DNA of 64,000 nt, from the NCBI GenBank assembly GCA_025526935.1, contig JAHLKD010000068.1:245088-309087 (forward strand), given 5' to 3'. Shown here one piece after another: positions 1 through 18,619 of this stretch. The translations under genes were made by a program, and so were the position numbers. The notes under the pieces are model-generated. The model was not told the origin of the DNA, searched no databases, and saw only the letters and a list, made by a program, of their open reading frames with translations. Position 1 is the stretch's first letter. Every line of letters begins with the position of its first letter. This DNA is from Cladochytrium replicatum (Eukaryota; Chytridiomycota; Chytridiomycetes; Cladochytriales; Cladochytriaceae).

Positions 1-490
1 CAGTTTGACTGAGGACTATGAGTTCGCCATGGCCGCTTGGGCAAAAGGTTTCCGCTGCGGCAAGGTTCCCGGTTTCATTCGCGAGCAGTCTCCTCAGGGT
101 TTCATGGACTTCTTGAAGCAACGTCGGCGCTGGTTCGTCGGCATTTGGCGTCTCCACCACTTCCTTCCCAAACTCTGGGCGTTCTTCTGGACACTCGGTA
201 TCTTTTCTCTGTACGGCACAGTCGCATCTATCCCGCTTGGATTCTTCGTGAAGCTCGAAACACCTCGGTGGTTCGGTCTCTGCAAGGACCTCACGTTCTG
301 CACCTTTGTGTACCTCTACATTCTTGGTATCTTTGTCCAGGACGTCGACAAGGGGAAGAACCCGCTCCTAGTGATTCTGCACATTCCGATAACGTTTGTC
401 GTGCAGTACATTGCGGTCATCATGGAAGCTCTTGCGGTGATGTACGGCATTGTCTTCCCACCAAAAGACTTTGACGTCATCAAGAAGTGA
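1..490 (+). CDS. Family 2 glycosyltransferase, egghead-like, 3' part only
   Basis: The open frame enters from the left edge and stops with TGA at 488-490. It carries the C-terminal part of a membrane glycosyltransferase of the GT2 type: a TEDYEFA segment (the ED pair is the usual catalytic-base region) followed 33 residues later by QRRRWFVGIW, the Q-x-x-R-W acceptor-binding signature of processive and egghead-like GT2 enzymes. Three or four hydrophobic segments follow (around the WAFFWTLGIFSLYG, FCTFVYLYILGIF and IPITFVVQYIAVIMEA stretches), as expected for the membrane-embedded end of these enzymes, and the protein ends in a lysine-rich tail. The family transfers sugars from nucleotide donors to lipid or polysaccharide acceptors in the ER/Golgi or plasma membrane; the substrate cannot be told from this fragment. 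A beta-1,4-mannosyltransferase (egghead) is the nearest relative that comes to mind. The N-terminal half lies outside the window. Confidence 0.75.
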   Translation, partial: SLTEDYEFAMAAWAKGFRCGKVPGFIREQSPQGFMDFLKQRRRWFVGIWRLHHFLPKLWAFFWTLGIFSLYGTVASIPLGFFVKLETPRWFGLCKDLTFCTFVYLYILGIFVQDVDKGKNPLLVILHIPITFVVQYIAVIMEALAVMYGIVFPPKDFDVIKK

Positions 491-975
491 TTGTGTCTGT
501 TTGCCGCGCATTTGTTGCTTTTGTGTTTGACTTTACCAGCTGCTCAGTTACCTTTTGTTTTCGTTTTCCTATTTCGCCTCACTCCGCTAGATTTGCTGTT
601 CGAGCTTTTTGGATAACAACACATCTGTCCGATTTTGGCGTCCCTATGCGAAGAGTCATTTTCTTAGCGTTCGAAATGACCTCAAACAGCTATAAGTTGT
701 TCCCTTTGATTCTACATTCCACTTATCCTACTTTGTGCGGTGTGATACTTTGGTTCTATAATTATACGATTACGTGATAGTACTTTACTTTCATGTCTCC
801 GTCTACTTTTAACAAGTAACTCTTCCAACTGAATAAGCGTTCACTTCGCCTTCCAACTGAATAAGCGTTCACTTCGCCTTCCAACTGAATAAGCGTTCGC
901 TTCGCCTGTGTTTTTTACTTTTTCAACAAGTTTTCATAACAAGCCACTCTGCAACCTTAACCTCCAAAATCCAAA
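491..975. other. Intergenic region upstream of the NDK gene
   Basis: No coding signal is visible on either strand. Apart from the 28-bp tandem repeat at 823-906 the stretch is pyrimidine-rich and probably holds the 3' UTR of the glycosyltransferase and the promoter and leader of the kinase gene that starts at 976. Confidence 0.5.
823..906. repeat. Three tandem copies of a 28-bp unit
   Basis: The unit begins TTCCAACTGAATAAGCG and ends TTCGCC; copies lie at 823-850, 851-878 and 879-906. The first two are identical and the third differs at one base (A to G in the second half). The array ends 69 bp before the NDK start codon, so it lies in the probable promoter or 5' leader. Confidence 0.95.
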
Positions 976-2069
976 ATGTTCTCTCGTGCTGGTTTCTTCC
1001 TCACGGCTGCCCGTGCTGTCTCCCGTCAGATCGGCACCGCATCCACCGTTGCCCTTCGTGCGAACCCAACGCGCTTCGCTACAGCCTCTGCTCTCGCCCT
1101 TGCCGGTGCAGGAGCTTGCCTCGCTGCCAACGGTACGCTGAACCGCCGATCGCAGTGATCACATCACCAGAACATTGCTTTTCACAAAAATTAGGATACA
1201 CGAGTGTGCACGCTGAGGGTGAGACCACAGTGGCCGGAACCAAAGGCGGTATCGAACGCACTTTCATCGCCGTAATAATCGCTCGCTACACGCACACACC
1301 ATCCATCTAAAATCCGTTTGAAACACTTAGATCAAGCCCGATGGAACGCAGCGCCAGCTGGTTGGCGAGATCATCCGACGATTCGAAACCAAGGGGTAAA
1401 AGAAAAACACGCGAAATCCTGTGTTGTGCGTGCTAAAGTATCGGTGTGGTGCTAGGTACAAGCTCGTGGCGATCAAAGCCATCGTTCCCTCCAAAGACCT
1501 CGCCGAGAAGCACTATGAGGATCTCAAGACCCGGCCGTTCTTCAAGGGTCTGGTGGGCTACATGACCTCGGGCAAAGCACCCGTCATCGCCATGGTCTGG
1601 TATGTGCGCTGAAGTACAACATTTCTTGATTGTTTTTGCTAATTAGGGGTTTTTTTGAAGGGAAGGGAAAGACGTGATAAGGCAGGGGAGGAGGATCATT
1701 GGCGCAACCAACCCGCTTGAAGCACAGCCGGGCACGATCCGCGGTGATCTGTGCATGTCTGTTGGTCGCAAGTGAGTTTTCGGAAAGAATGTGGAGCATT
1801 GTATATTTGCGACTGATGGGGTTTAATGTGTTAGCATTATCCACGGATCGGACAGCTTCGAGAGCGCGACCAAGGAGATTGGTGAGCGTCGTATACGAAA
1901 TAGACGTGTACGTTTGAAAGACTAACGATGGTGTTCTGTTTTAGCGTTGTGGTTCAGGCCAAACGAGGTGTTCAAGTGGGAATGTGAGTACTAGATGAAG
2001 TTTGATATCGCCGCTGAACTTTCTTTCCATTCAGTTGGAAACGCGGAGTGGATTACGGCAGAGAACTGA
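976..2069 (+). CDS. Nucleoside diphosphate kinase with N-terminal targeting sequence
   Basis: The enzyme moves the gamma phosphate between nucleoside triphosphates and diphosphates through a phospho-histidine. The spliced protein shows the family signatures in order: ERTFIAIKPDG, EHY-like [35 protein letters not shown] and the active-site NIIHGSDS, ending in WFRPNE and EWITAEN. About 60 residues precede the catalytic domain; the first 40 are rich in Arg, Ala and Ser without acidic residues, which suggests a mitochondrial presequence and an intermembrane-space or matrix form like fungal and animal mitochondrial NDKs. Seven introns of about 50-65 nt interrupt a 1.1-kb gene, with junctions near 1131/1193, 1273/1331, 1397/1455, 1608/1661, 1770/1838, 1880/1944 and 1983/2034. 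ATG at 976 is the first in frame. The active-site histidine is intact, so it should be functional. Confidence 0.93.
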
Positions 2070-2584
2070 TAACTCAGGATAGAGTTGAAGATACCCGCCG
2101 GGAAGTTTTTGTCATCATCGGCGCTCTTTAATCATACATATACCATCCCAAAGATTGTTGCTGCTCGGGCTTATTCACATTTCTGCTCTATCTACTTGGC
2201 TTATCATCTCCAGCCCAGCATCCTCCGTTATCGTAGTAAAATCTGCTTCTGGGCCTACCACCTGTGAACCTCCCACGACCCATTCACACGAGAGTCAGGC
2301 AGGATTGTTGCTGGCGAATCGAAAATTTTGTTCCTCCCACCACCCCTATCTCACCGGGAAACGATCTTGTTCTAGCTACTGTGTAACCTGATAATGGAAC
2401 AGGTAGCCGCTGGTCAACAACTGAGATCAGGGTTAGTAAGAGAACCAGTACTTAGTAAATTAGAAATGAATCAGGAATATGAAAGCACAAGAAAGGACAT
2501 TAATATCAAAGAAAACAGACATCTTAACAAAGAAAACAGAGACATCTAAGGGAAACGGGGATAACAGCAAAACACGTCAACCCA
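2070..2584. other. Intergenic, nothing recognised
   Basis: The stretch lies between the stop codons of two convergent genes. It has short open frames only, none with recognisable protein similarity or convincing splice joins. Confidence 0.5.
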
Positions 2585-2738
2585 TCACCGAACGATCAGG
2601 TAAATCAACACGACCATGAGCATCATCCCGCCGTACATTATATACCGATCCGTCATGGTCCGCTGCTCGATAAACCGAATCACAGACGTCGAGAGACCCA
2701 AAAAGTTTGCAATATCAAGCATTCTTCTTCCTTGTGTT
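2585..2738 (-). CDS. Membrin/BOS1-type SNARE, C-terminal exon only
   Basis: Read on the minus strand, a splice acceptor (TTTTGGCTGCAG) opens an exon encoding TQGRRMLDIANFLGLSTSVI followed by RFIEQR and a hydrophobic tail-anchor (YGGMMLMVVLIYLIVR) directly before TGA. The pattern LDIAN-LGLS-x-VIR-IE-R followed by a C-terminal membrane span is the end of the Qb-SNARE domain of membrin (GOSR2, Bos1), which acts in ER-Golgi vesicle fusion. I could not find the upstream exons that should carry the N-terminal Habc part and the rest of the SNARE helix; the next 1.5 kb upstream is repetitive and decayed. So this is either a gene with a long first intron or a left-over 3' fragment. Confidence 0.6.
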
Positions 2739-2902
2739 CTGCAGCCAAAAAGAAATTTGCCGTTATCTGCTCGTTTTTCCGGATCATTGGTATTTGAATA
2801 GATGATGTTGGTCGGCATTTTGGCAGTTCATCGCAAATCAGATTGTGTTCCGGCACAACCACAATCACTCGACAAAAGATTTACAATCCCATTTTCATTT
2901 TT

Positions 2903-2970
2903 GTTTCTTTGGGAGAAACAAACCAACATAACGAATTGTTTCTTTGGGAGAAACAAACCAACAAAACGAA
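2903..2970. repeat. Tandem duplication of a 33-bp unit
   Basis: Two copies of a unit that starts GTTTCTTTGGGAGAAACAAA lie at 2903-2935 and 2938-2970 with two bases between them; they differ at one position (CATAACG against CAAAACG). Each unit contains a small palindrome, GTTTCTTTGGGAGAAAC, that could form a hairpin. Confidence 0.9.
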
Positions 2971-3199
2971 ACTTGGTTGAAGTTTACTGTACAATGAGCT
3001 AAAATAGACAATCGTGAGTGGTGAGCCCCACACAACAACAAGGTATCTTCAAGCGCGGTGTATAGCCGCTCTGACCGCACGCCGGTCCTGCACTGGAGGA
3101 CGCTGTGCACTTTGGCGGCGGTCGGTTGCGGCTTGAAGGAAGTGCTTGCATTCTCCTCATTTCCTGGCAAAGCTAGTCAGGGGCACATTTTACAGGCAA

Positions 3200-3990
3200 T
3201 GCCAAATTGTCTTACATCCTTGTTAAAGTAGTCGATTAGATCATCCACACGCTGAGATGTTTGTCCCAATATAATCACTGAAATACGGACCATTCCTGTT
3301 CTCAAGATCCAGAGCACCTACACCACAGCCAGTGTCCTCATCAACTTTCTTCCTCAGCCGCTTGTGTTTTCGCTGGAAATGACAAGGTTGGTTCTGGATG
3401 CAGTTAAAAGTGTGATATGTCATGTAAGGTTCTCATGCATTAGGTCACGATCGTCATTGTCCAGATCTTCTTCCTCATCATCCCATTAACCTCTGTGTAA
3501 CTGCAATCCTGCGGCCACTACCTTCTCTAACAAAACCCTTCCGTCTTTCATGTTTCTTCCGTTGAGGTTCCTCGTCTTCGTCTTCCTCCTCCTTTTCTTG
3601 GTTTCCATCATCGCTCGTTGTCCACAACGAAACGTTTGTACGCTTACATAACTATATATAAGCTTTCACTGTGTATTCGTTCGCATAGGCAGGATTTGTT
3701 CCTTCTGTTGGTTACTCTTCCCCCATCTTCCTCACTGTCTGAATCGGAGTTCTGTCACACAGATTTGGTAAGTAAAGTGAGTAGAGTTTGAATTTTAATG
3801 CTTACCACACTCTTTGGGCTTGTGGATTCTCCTTCGTGATCTTCGCTCCGCAAGTAAGCACCAATGTTTGAGGATGGGTTGGGGACTTGATACTTGGTTC
3901 TGCACAAGGTCACCCTCGTCAACATCTGGAAAATCGACTTCGCCTACAACAGATGATAAACGTCGCTGTTTGGCAGTTGCAACACCATGT
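3200..3990 (-). pseudogene. Acidic/basic coding fragments, possibly an SPT6 N-terminal remnant
   Basis: Several short protein-like blocks occur in different frames of the minus strand: an acidic block NQEKEEEDEDEEPQRKKHER near 3540-3610, DDEEEDLDNDDRDLMHEN near 3430-3485, and RKHKRLRKKVDEDTG near 3330-3380. Their order and composition recall the acidic N-terminal region of the transcription elongation factor SPT6, where Glu/Asp runs alternate with Arg/Lys runs and a DLIxEN motif. The blocks are separated by stop codons and lack convincing splice joins, and no SPT6 core (tex-like, S1, SH2) follows. I read this as debris of a decayed gene copy. The SPT6 link is weak because such composition is common. 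Confidence 0.25.
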
Positions 3991-4342
3991 TCCCCAAATA
4001 TTTATCGACCTACATGGTTGTTGATTAGCGTAGCGAAGAGTAAGAGAATGAGCTACTTTCCGAACACCAATTTTTTTTACGATTTAGCAACAATCACAGA
4101 AGTACCCACACATTGCTGATCAACAGGATGTAGACCTCTAAAACAACGTTTTTCATTGAGGTTTTCGGATGGAATCAAAGTCTATAACTCTATTAACACT
4201 GAAAACTGAGGTACGAAGGATTAAATAAGAAATGCACATGGATGCACAAAACAAAAACCATACTGGGGATACAGGTGCGGAACGACAAACGTGCTACATA
4301 TAAAGTAAAATGCAACCAACCAAAAATGGAGCACCGTTCGTT

Positions 4343-7300
4343 TCAAAACCCGTTCACAACAGCCATCGACGAGTCTCGCTTTTCTCTGTTCGACTCATCT
4401 TCTTCGTTCTCTTGCTCGACTCCTGGCCCGTATTTTGTAATAAACTCATCAAAGTCTAACCCCCGCACAACAACATCGTTATAGATCTCGCGGAAATCAG
4501 ATGTCAACGACTCCAACAACCATTTCTGCACCACAGGTTGCACTGGGGGATGAGGCGCAAGGCTTATCCCACCTCGGGAAGACTTTTGGCGACGATGCGT
4601 GGCATTGCTGCCTCGTCGTCGAACGGTTCTGATACTCCTATGCGTTGCGCTGCTCCTTCGCCGTCTGAGCTTCGGCTCCGGCTGTGCAGTCTCGGAAGAA
4701 ACCCTCGCTCTCGTTGGAGTCACATTGATATCCTCAACATGTTGATCTACAGCACGCTGATCCAAAAAGTTGTCCGCGGTCGCAATATAGTCGAGGTCTC
4801 GTAAGATAGTGAGCGGTCGTGACAGATCCTCCCCGGAAGGTTGGCCCCGATACAAGCTTGCTTGAGGGCGAGGAAGCGAGTCGGCGAACAGCGAAATCTG
4901 ACCGTCGACATTGCTGCACGTCTCCGGGTCCTTGGGTTCTGTCGGAATGGAGTGTTCGGCCACAAGCGGATCAGCCGAGCACACTGCACTGAGTGGATCG
5001 ACAACAGTGTTATTGGCAGGTGAATTTCTTCCTTCGACTTCGTCTCCAGCTTCGTCATCTGCGTCCTCCGATGACACTGTTTCGTCCAAAGAGTGGATAG
5101 ATCTCTGTTCAGGAAGTGTGGCGAGCGTGCTCTCTAATGTCGCCGCAACATCACTTTCGATAGCCAGCAAAGTTCGACGGAGTCCATCGTATCCTTCACG
5201 CGAGCGGTACTGAGGTCTACGCCGCACTGCTTGCTCAAGATGTCCTTCCACGAGATTTGCTGCAACCACAACGGCAGCTACGCTACGTCGACGACTTCGC
5301 TCAGATCGAAAATCGCGATCAGAAGATTGCGCTGATTGATCGTGCCGAACTTCATCGATCGGCGGCATCTCGTCATCAGACTCGTCAGAATCTTCGTCAT
5401 CCCAATCCAAATTCAAAGCCTTGAGCTCTTCTTTCGTGAGTTTTCCTCCTCTGAATACCCCCGCGTCGTCTCCAGCGACACTGCTCGCGTTACTCTGTGT
5501 GCGCTTGTGAAGCTTACCGTACTTCTTCCACGTTTTATTCCAGGTCGTGAATGGAGGTGGTGGAGATGTCACTCTTGCCGACTCAGCCGCCGTGACAGCA
5601 GTTGAAACAGTTCTTGCTGCAGACGGGAACAAAACGGGAATAGAATCGATAACAAGGCCATCGCTGCTCGCCCTTCCGACTATTCTGCCGTTTTTGCTGT
5701 TAGCCCGGGTTAGTGGAGTGGAGGGACGAGTCCCTGACGAAGTTCCCGCAAAAATGTTCTCATCTTGATTCCATCCGCTGCTTGTCCAGCCACTTTCGCG
5801 CTTTTTCGGGGCATCGGCACCATCATCAGTGGGTTTTAACCGTTTGTCCAGGTAAGATGTCACTTTGGAGATCAGAGAAGATCGAGACTTGGTCGGATCC
5901 AGCCGTGCGCGCGTCCTTTGTCTGACGTCCACTTCAATCCCTGGAACGAGTGTGATGGCAGTGGTTGTGGGGATTCCGAGTGATCTGTCAACGTCGTTAC
6001 CGATCAAGTCGTGAGACATATACTGTTCGGCGGTCGGGGATCTTAAACTTTCACGTTGAAGCAGGATGTTTCCGCGAACCGGGTCGGTCATCGCTCGTGC
6101 ACGCCGGATGTTACTCACAGCATCGTCTTCGCTCTCTGACATGCTGAAGTCATGAGAAGATCGATAAATCCCAAGGAGGTTCGATAAGCTCGGCTTCTTT
6201 CTTGCGCTCCTGCCATTCACAGTGGCAAGATTCGAACCGTCCTCAGTAAGCTCGCTAAAGTCCGGAGTGCTCAAGCGCTCAGGATGCAAATTCATTCGAA
6301 ACTTGGATAAACTACCATTCCTCTTCAACTGCCCTACGCTTTGGCTCGAAACGACCGATGATTTTGGCAAAAACTGCAATTCCGATTCTTCAGCTGCAGG
6401 CGAACTAAACTCGAGCCACCGACGCTGACCGACCGAGCTTGTTGAGCTCAGCATATCGGTAGAGCCTACTTCCATTCCATACAAAGGAATGCCAAATTGT
6501 GCAAGTGGTGAGGAAGGGTTATCATTTGAATCAACCAGGCTCGGAGATGGGGCCCGCTCGTGCGGATTAGAAGCACTTTGCGGAAATATCTGTCGCACTC
6601 GAGTAGACACTTTCCGAATGAGCTGCTTTAATCCACGCCCATGCCGTACTTCAAACGCGCTCGCGGTCATGTTTGCTGGGATATTTTCGGTATGGTTGGA
6701 TTGTTCGTTTCCATCCTGTTGGGAAGATGAGGAGCTCCACGACGGAGTCTCCCTATGTCGCTTTGAAGAAGGAGACCAAGGACGTCGGTCAATCGCTTCT
6801 TTGTAATCCGTCGGTGATCTACTGTTATCTCTAGACCAAGTACTCTGTGCTGAAGGAACAGCGTCGATCTTGTCCTCCGGGATAGCGTCAAGGATTGAAG
6901 AACGGCCTCGGTTATCCGAGGAAGGAGAATTTCCGGCTTTGAAGGTGGCGAGACTGTCGTCAGAGACCTGTCTTAGCGATTCAAGTTCGGTATCGGTGAC
7001 TGTAAGATATGGCGTTGACATTCTCTCGGCATCCTCCGAATCATCCGCGGGGATCTCGGTTCGCAGACCGGAGGACGGAGAAATTTGGATTTGCATATCT
7101 GTTCCCAAAACAAGCAAACTGTCACACCTAGGTGGTGCAGCAGGATCGGAGAGAGCTATTCCGTTGTCGGACAAGCTACGGATCCGCGGAAGCGTTATTC
7201 CCGCACTCCCGCGCATGATGTCGAGTTCCTACAAACACTAAACGTTAGAAGCTGAACGATCTTTAATGCTCAACTTTTTCACCTCTTTAATGTGGTTTGG

Positions 7301-8413
7301 AAGCGTGAACTCTTGGGTCAAAAGTTGTAGTTGGGTTGCAGATGACGGGATTTGGGCTCCCGAACTTGCAATCGGTTCGAATTGAGTTGTGTCAGCCGGG
7401 GGTTCAACGATGTCGCCATGCAAATAGTCGACCCTCTGTTGCTGTACTCCAGGGTCCGCTACGTCGTGTTCATCAGGAATATGCACATTCCCATCATCTT
7501 TTCGATCCAATGTGGAATCGGAAAACAGTGAAATTGGCCCAATGGAACGCATGGATCGTGATGAGTTCATCCGTTTCAGCTTTAAGTGCATTGACCACTC
7601 AGAAGGCACTGATGATCCGTTGGCAGAGAGAGTCCTCCGGCTCTCACCAAACGGACGAGAGAGAGTGCTGCGATCTAACGTACTTTGATTCGAATCGCCT
7701 CCATCTTCTGACAGTGGATTTCCCTGCATCATGAGACTCAATGCATGCTCGTAGAGCGACATGGTGTCCGAGTTCGGGGTCGTACGAGTTCCGTGCCTTG
7801 CGTGACCGGCTCCGTTGAAGTAGTCGGTTTGCGAGCACAACGTGCTCAGGTCATCTTTCGATATCGATTCTGGGAAAGTGATCGGCACAGTGCCGCTTTT
7901 GGTATGATTCGGAGTCGCACTTCCTTCTCCTGAGTTTCGTCCATCGTCGGATGATATATCTTCGACATCGACGGCACATGGTAACTCCCTGTCGAGATCT
8001 ATGTCCGATCCACTGGAAAGTTTCCGTCGTCCTCGTTGATTCGGTATTCGGACACGATCGGCAAATCGGCCATCCAATCGTATGTTACTCAGAACCTGTA
8101 AATCACCCCCTAATTGCGCTCTCTGGAATGCATGTCAAAAAAACTGTTAGATCGATGAAAACCATAAAAAGGATCTAATTCATACCGCATCAACGAATGC
8201 AAATCCAGGAGGTGATGTTATCATGTCTGTCGAGGATGAACTGGGAGTGGTTGGATCGTAAACCAGGTCGGGAGTATTGGGAACACTTGGAACACCGTTG
8301 GTTGCCGAATCAACCTGTCCTGCAGCATCATTTTGTTGAGCGTCGAGCGGAATTTTCAGAACGTCAGTCGAATCGATGGATTCATTCCTAGATCGGAGAA
8401 CTGACGACGGCAT
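4343..8413 (-). CDS. Large serine-rich protein of unknown function (about 1,370 residues)
   Basis: Not recognised. Three exons join in frame through two short introns: 8098-8177 region (acceptor ATGCATTCCAG) and 7216-7282 region (donor GAG|GTGAAAAAG, acceptor TTTGTAG). The first ATG in frame is at 8413, although the frame is open upstream to about 8510 and a further 5' exon is possible. The product is dominated by Ser, Arg, Asp and Pro, looks disordered and has many SRS/RxxS sites, typical of a kinase-regulated scaffold. An acidic stretch (DWDDEDSDESDDEMPP) lies about 350 residues from the end and an RRRSSATHRSIRTVRRRGSN basic patch about 100 from the end. The only segment that looks folded is the last 70 residues, PVVQKWLLESLTSDFREIYN and following, ending in a charged tail. 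No enzyme motif is visible. It lies tail-first toward the decayed region and head-first toward PRP8's 3' end. Confidence 0.8.
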
Positions 8414-8509
8414 TTCGTAATTTGGTTTCAGTTTTTTCTTATTTCGGTCTGGTGATGAGGTAATGTTCGCAAATGTCTGGATTGGGTGGACAGACAATGA
8501 GGGCACAAA

Positions 8510-9017
8510 CCAAGCAACAGGCGCTAGAAATTGGAATGAATGAATGTTGGAGTTACTTTCTCGGATGGCCTAACCTTTCAAAAGATAGACACGAAGTTGA
8601 GCAGAGCAACAAACGCTGTTCCAGCAGCGAAATCTTGTTTAGCAGAGGTCAATGAGCAATAACCACAACAGCCAGCCAGGGACAAGGGACCAGCAGCCAG
8701 CAATCCAGCCAGCCAAACGATGAAGATGGTGCCTTAATTGTATGGCTGGCTTGCTTTTGCTTTACTTAAGGCTTGCCAACAGTAACAATCTCCAATTGTG
8801 ATTTCATTCCTTGTAAATGAGGCATAATCGCCTACAAAATTGCCGCCCGTCCGTCGCTTTTTGCTTTTTGCCCCTTCGCACTAACAGATCAATCACGATC
8901 TGATTCACTGGCATTGGATCACACACAAAAAATTTAAAATAAAAATAACCAACTATTGTTCCGTGTTGCTCTGCAACTTCTTGCACATAATTCTTATGAT
9001 ACAACTCTTATTTGTGA
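8510..9017. other. Intergenic region with CAGCC-rich repeats
   Basis: This separates the 3' end of PRP8 from the 5' end of the serine-rich gene, both on the minus strand. Around 8668-8715 it carries a cluster of CCAGC/CAGCC pentamers. No gene is visible. Confidence 0.5.
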
Positions 9018-16772
<7,755 letters not shown>

Positions 16773-17116
16773 TGCAACGCACACCAGGTGCTTTCAGGTT
16801 TCGGTACTTCTTCGTACTTCTCCGAACTCGGTAATTTTCAATAGCTCGTCCCCGCGTAGATAAATAATAACAAGCGATGATCTATCACGGTTCTTCGCAA
16901 GAGTTGAACGCAACCGGCGAGCCTCGCAGCTTGTTTTCCAAACCAGATCGTTTTGTGTTCCGACGGTTGCAGCTGAGTGCTGCGGCAACGACAAGAAAAT
17001 TGATTGGGGAGTGGAGAACAGAAAGGACGCTAGCTAATATTTCCATTTGTTTAAAACTCTCGAAAATACAAGAAAACAATTACGAAAACATTCTCATCAT
17101 TGGACTTTAAACAAAT
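16773..17116. other. Intergenic between PRP8 and the RRM gene
   Basis: It holds the promoter and leader of PRP8 and the 3' UTR of the upstream minus-strand RRM gene. No coding signal is visible. Confidence 0.5.
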
Positions 17117-18118
17117 CTACTCTCGCTCACGGCGACCTCCTCCACCTCCACGGCTGTAAGGGTTGGAACCACCTCGAGCCCCACGGTCATCATACGACCG
17201 CTCAGGCCGATCTTCATACGAACGTCCCTGTCCTCCTCCTCGGCGCTCATCATATCCACGGTCTCCGCCAGCACGGTCGTCATCGCGACCTCCAGAACGA
17301 CCACCACGGTCACCTCCACTTGGGCGACGAGAGTAGCCTTCACTGCGGCCACCGCGGAATCCACCTCCATCCCTTCCGCCGCCACTGGAGTACCCATAGC
17401 TGCGCTCGCCGCCACCGTCACGACGAACTGGGCCGCCGCTTCCGCGTCCACCGCGAGGTCCTTCACTGTTGGCCATCTTGACGCTGATGACCCGACCCTC
17501 GAACTCTTGGTCGTGCATCGTGCGAATTGCAGTGTCTGCTGACTTGGATTCCTCGTACGTGATGAACCCAAACCCACGGGAACGGCCTGTTTGTTGAGAA
17601 GTGGTCGTAGAGAGACGAAGGAAGTGGACGACATGTAGTGCAGGTTGAATGACAGAAGAAGATAAGGTAAACAACTGAACTCTATCCGATGTCTGCGTGG
17701 ATCTGAACGATAGTTATCCGCTCCAATAAAGAAGTGAATGGAGTGGAGAAACAGCTGAACCCTGTAGTTGCATCACGGAAGTGTGCAACTGACACACGAA
17801 AGCAGCACCACGGATGGGTATCCTCACACAATCAAACTGGACTGTAGAGAATTCACATAGCGCACAGCGCTGTGTGACTGTCTGGGAGCAAGAAGCAATG
17901 TGGAGAAGACTGGGAGCACAAAACCCATGGGGGGTAGCGAAAACTCGGAGAGCAAGCGGCCCAATGAGCGGGATTTATTTAGGGTCTGTTACGAAACCTG
18001 AGTCGCGATCCGTGATGATCATTGCGTCCTGCACACGGCCGTATTCTTCAAACTTGCTCCGCAGGTCGTCGGTTGAGATGCTCGACGACAGACCTCCTAC
18101 GAACACCTTGGCAGCCAT
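17117..18118 (-). CDS. Glycine-rich RNA-binding protein (single RRM)
   Basis: A small RNA-binding protein with one N-terminal RRM and a glycine/arginine-rich tail. Exon 1 (17998-18118) holds RNP2 (KVFVGGL) and the first half of the domain; exon 2 (17117-17586) resumes with GRSRGFGFITY (RNP1) and continues into about 110 residues of RGG, GGGR, RSYEDRPERSYDDR and SYGYSSGGG repeats. The two exons join in phase at D-S-G. The family binds RNA and acts in splicing, export or stress response; the RGG tail is a usual arginine-methylation and phase-separation region. The intron is 411 nt, far longer than others in this window, and splits the RRM at the same place as the autoregulated intron of plant glycine-rich proteins of the GRP7 type. 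Start ATG at 18118 gives MAAKVFVGG, which is the typical length before RNP2. Confidence 0.92.
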
Positions 18119-18619
18119 TGTTGCTTTGTGTGGGGATGTGAGAGAAAATTTGAGGGCGTTCAATGAGCGCGTTGGATTTAAATACCCTGATGGTAGTTAG
18201 GGTTGGTTCTTGTAGTTACCCTGAGTGCCAACATTGGACGATGCGGGAATATTGAAATTTAGAATGAGCTTAATTATACCCTCATAAAAAGTATAGGAGT
18301 GATTTAAGAAAAACCGTAGCGCAGCTGATTTATTTATGATCAGCGAGGGAAAAGAGTAATGTCTCGTTCACTGTTATTGTTGAAGTTGTTCATGTGACCA
18401 TAACGCAAGATTGGTACAATAACAATTATGTTTAATTACAGTTTCAGTAGATATATCTGCAGTGTTATCTTTAGATGCAACGGCAGTAATTTGAGTTGTG
18501 GTCCCATTACAATATGGTTGTTAATATCGCTCTTAATATATCCAGTGATAATTTGAGCTCTACAACTATCATTGTCCGAGGTAATTCAAGCTGTTTTCAA
18601 ATTCCATTATGAATAAGCT
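18119..18619. other. AT-rich intergenic stretch
   Basis: Upstream region of the RRM gene, followed by AT-rich DNA with no coding signal. It passes into copia debris. Confidence 0.4.

Noticed and set aside
823-906. CRISPR-like array
   Set aside because: Copies are directly adjacent with no spacers and the context is eukaryotic, so it is a simple tandem repeat.
17107-17634. Alternative alanine/valine-rich frame over the RRM gene
   Set aside because: It is a frame shadow of the RGG-encoding repeats; the RGG frame has the RNP1 motif and a proper splice join.
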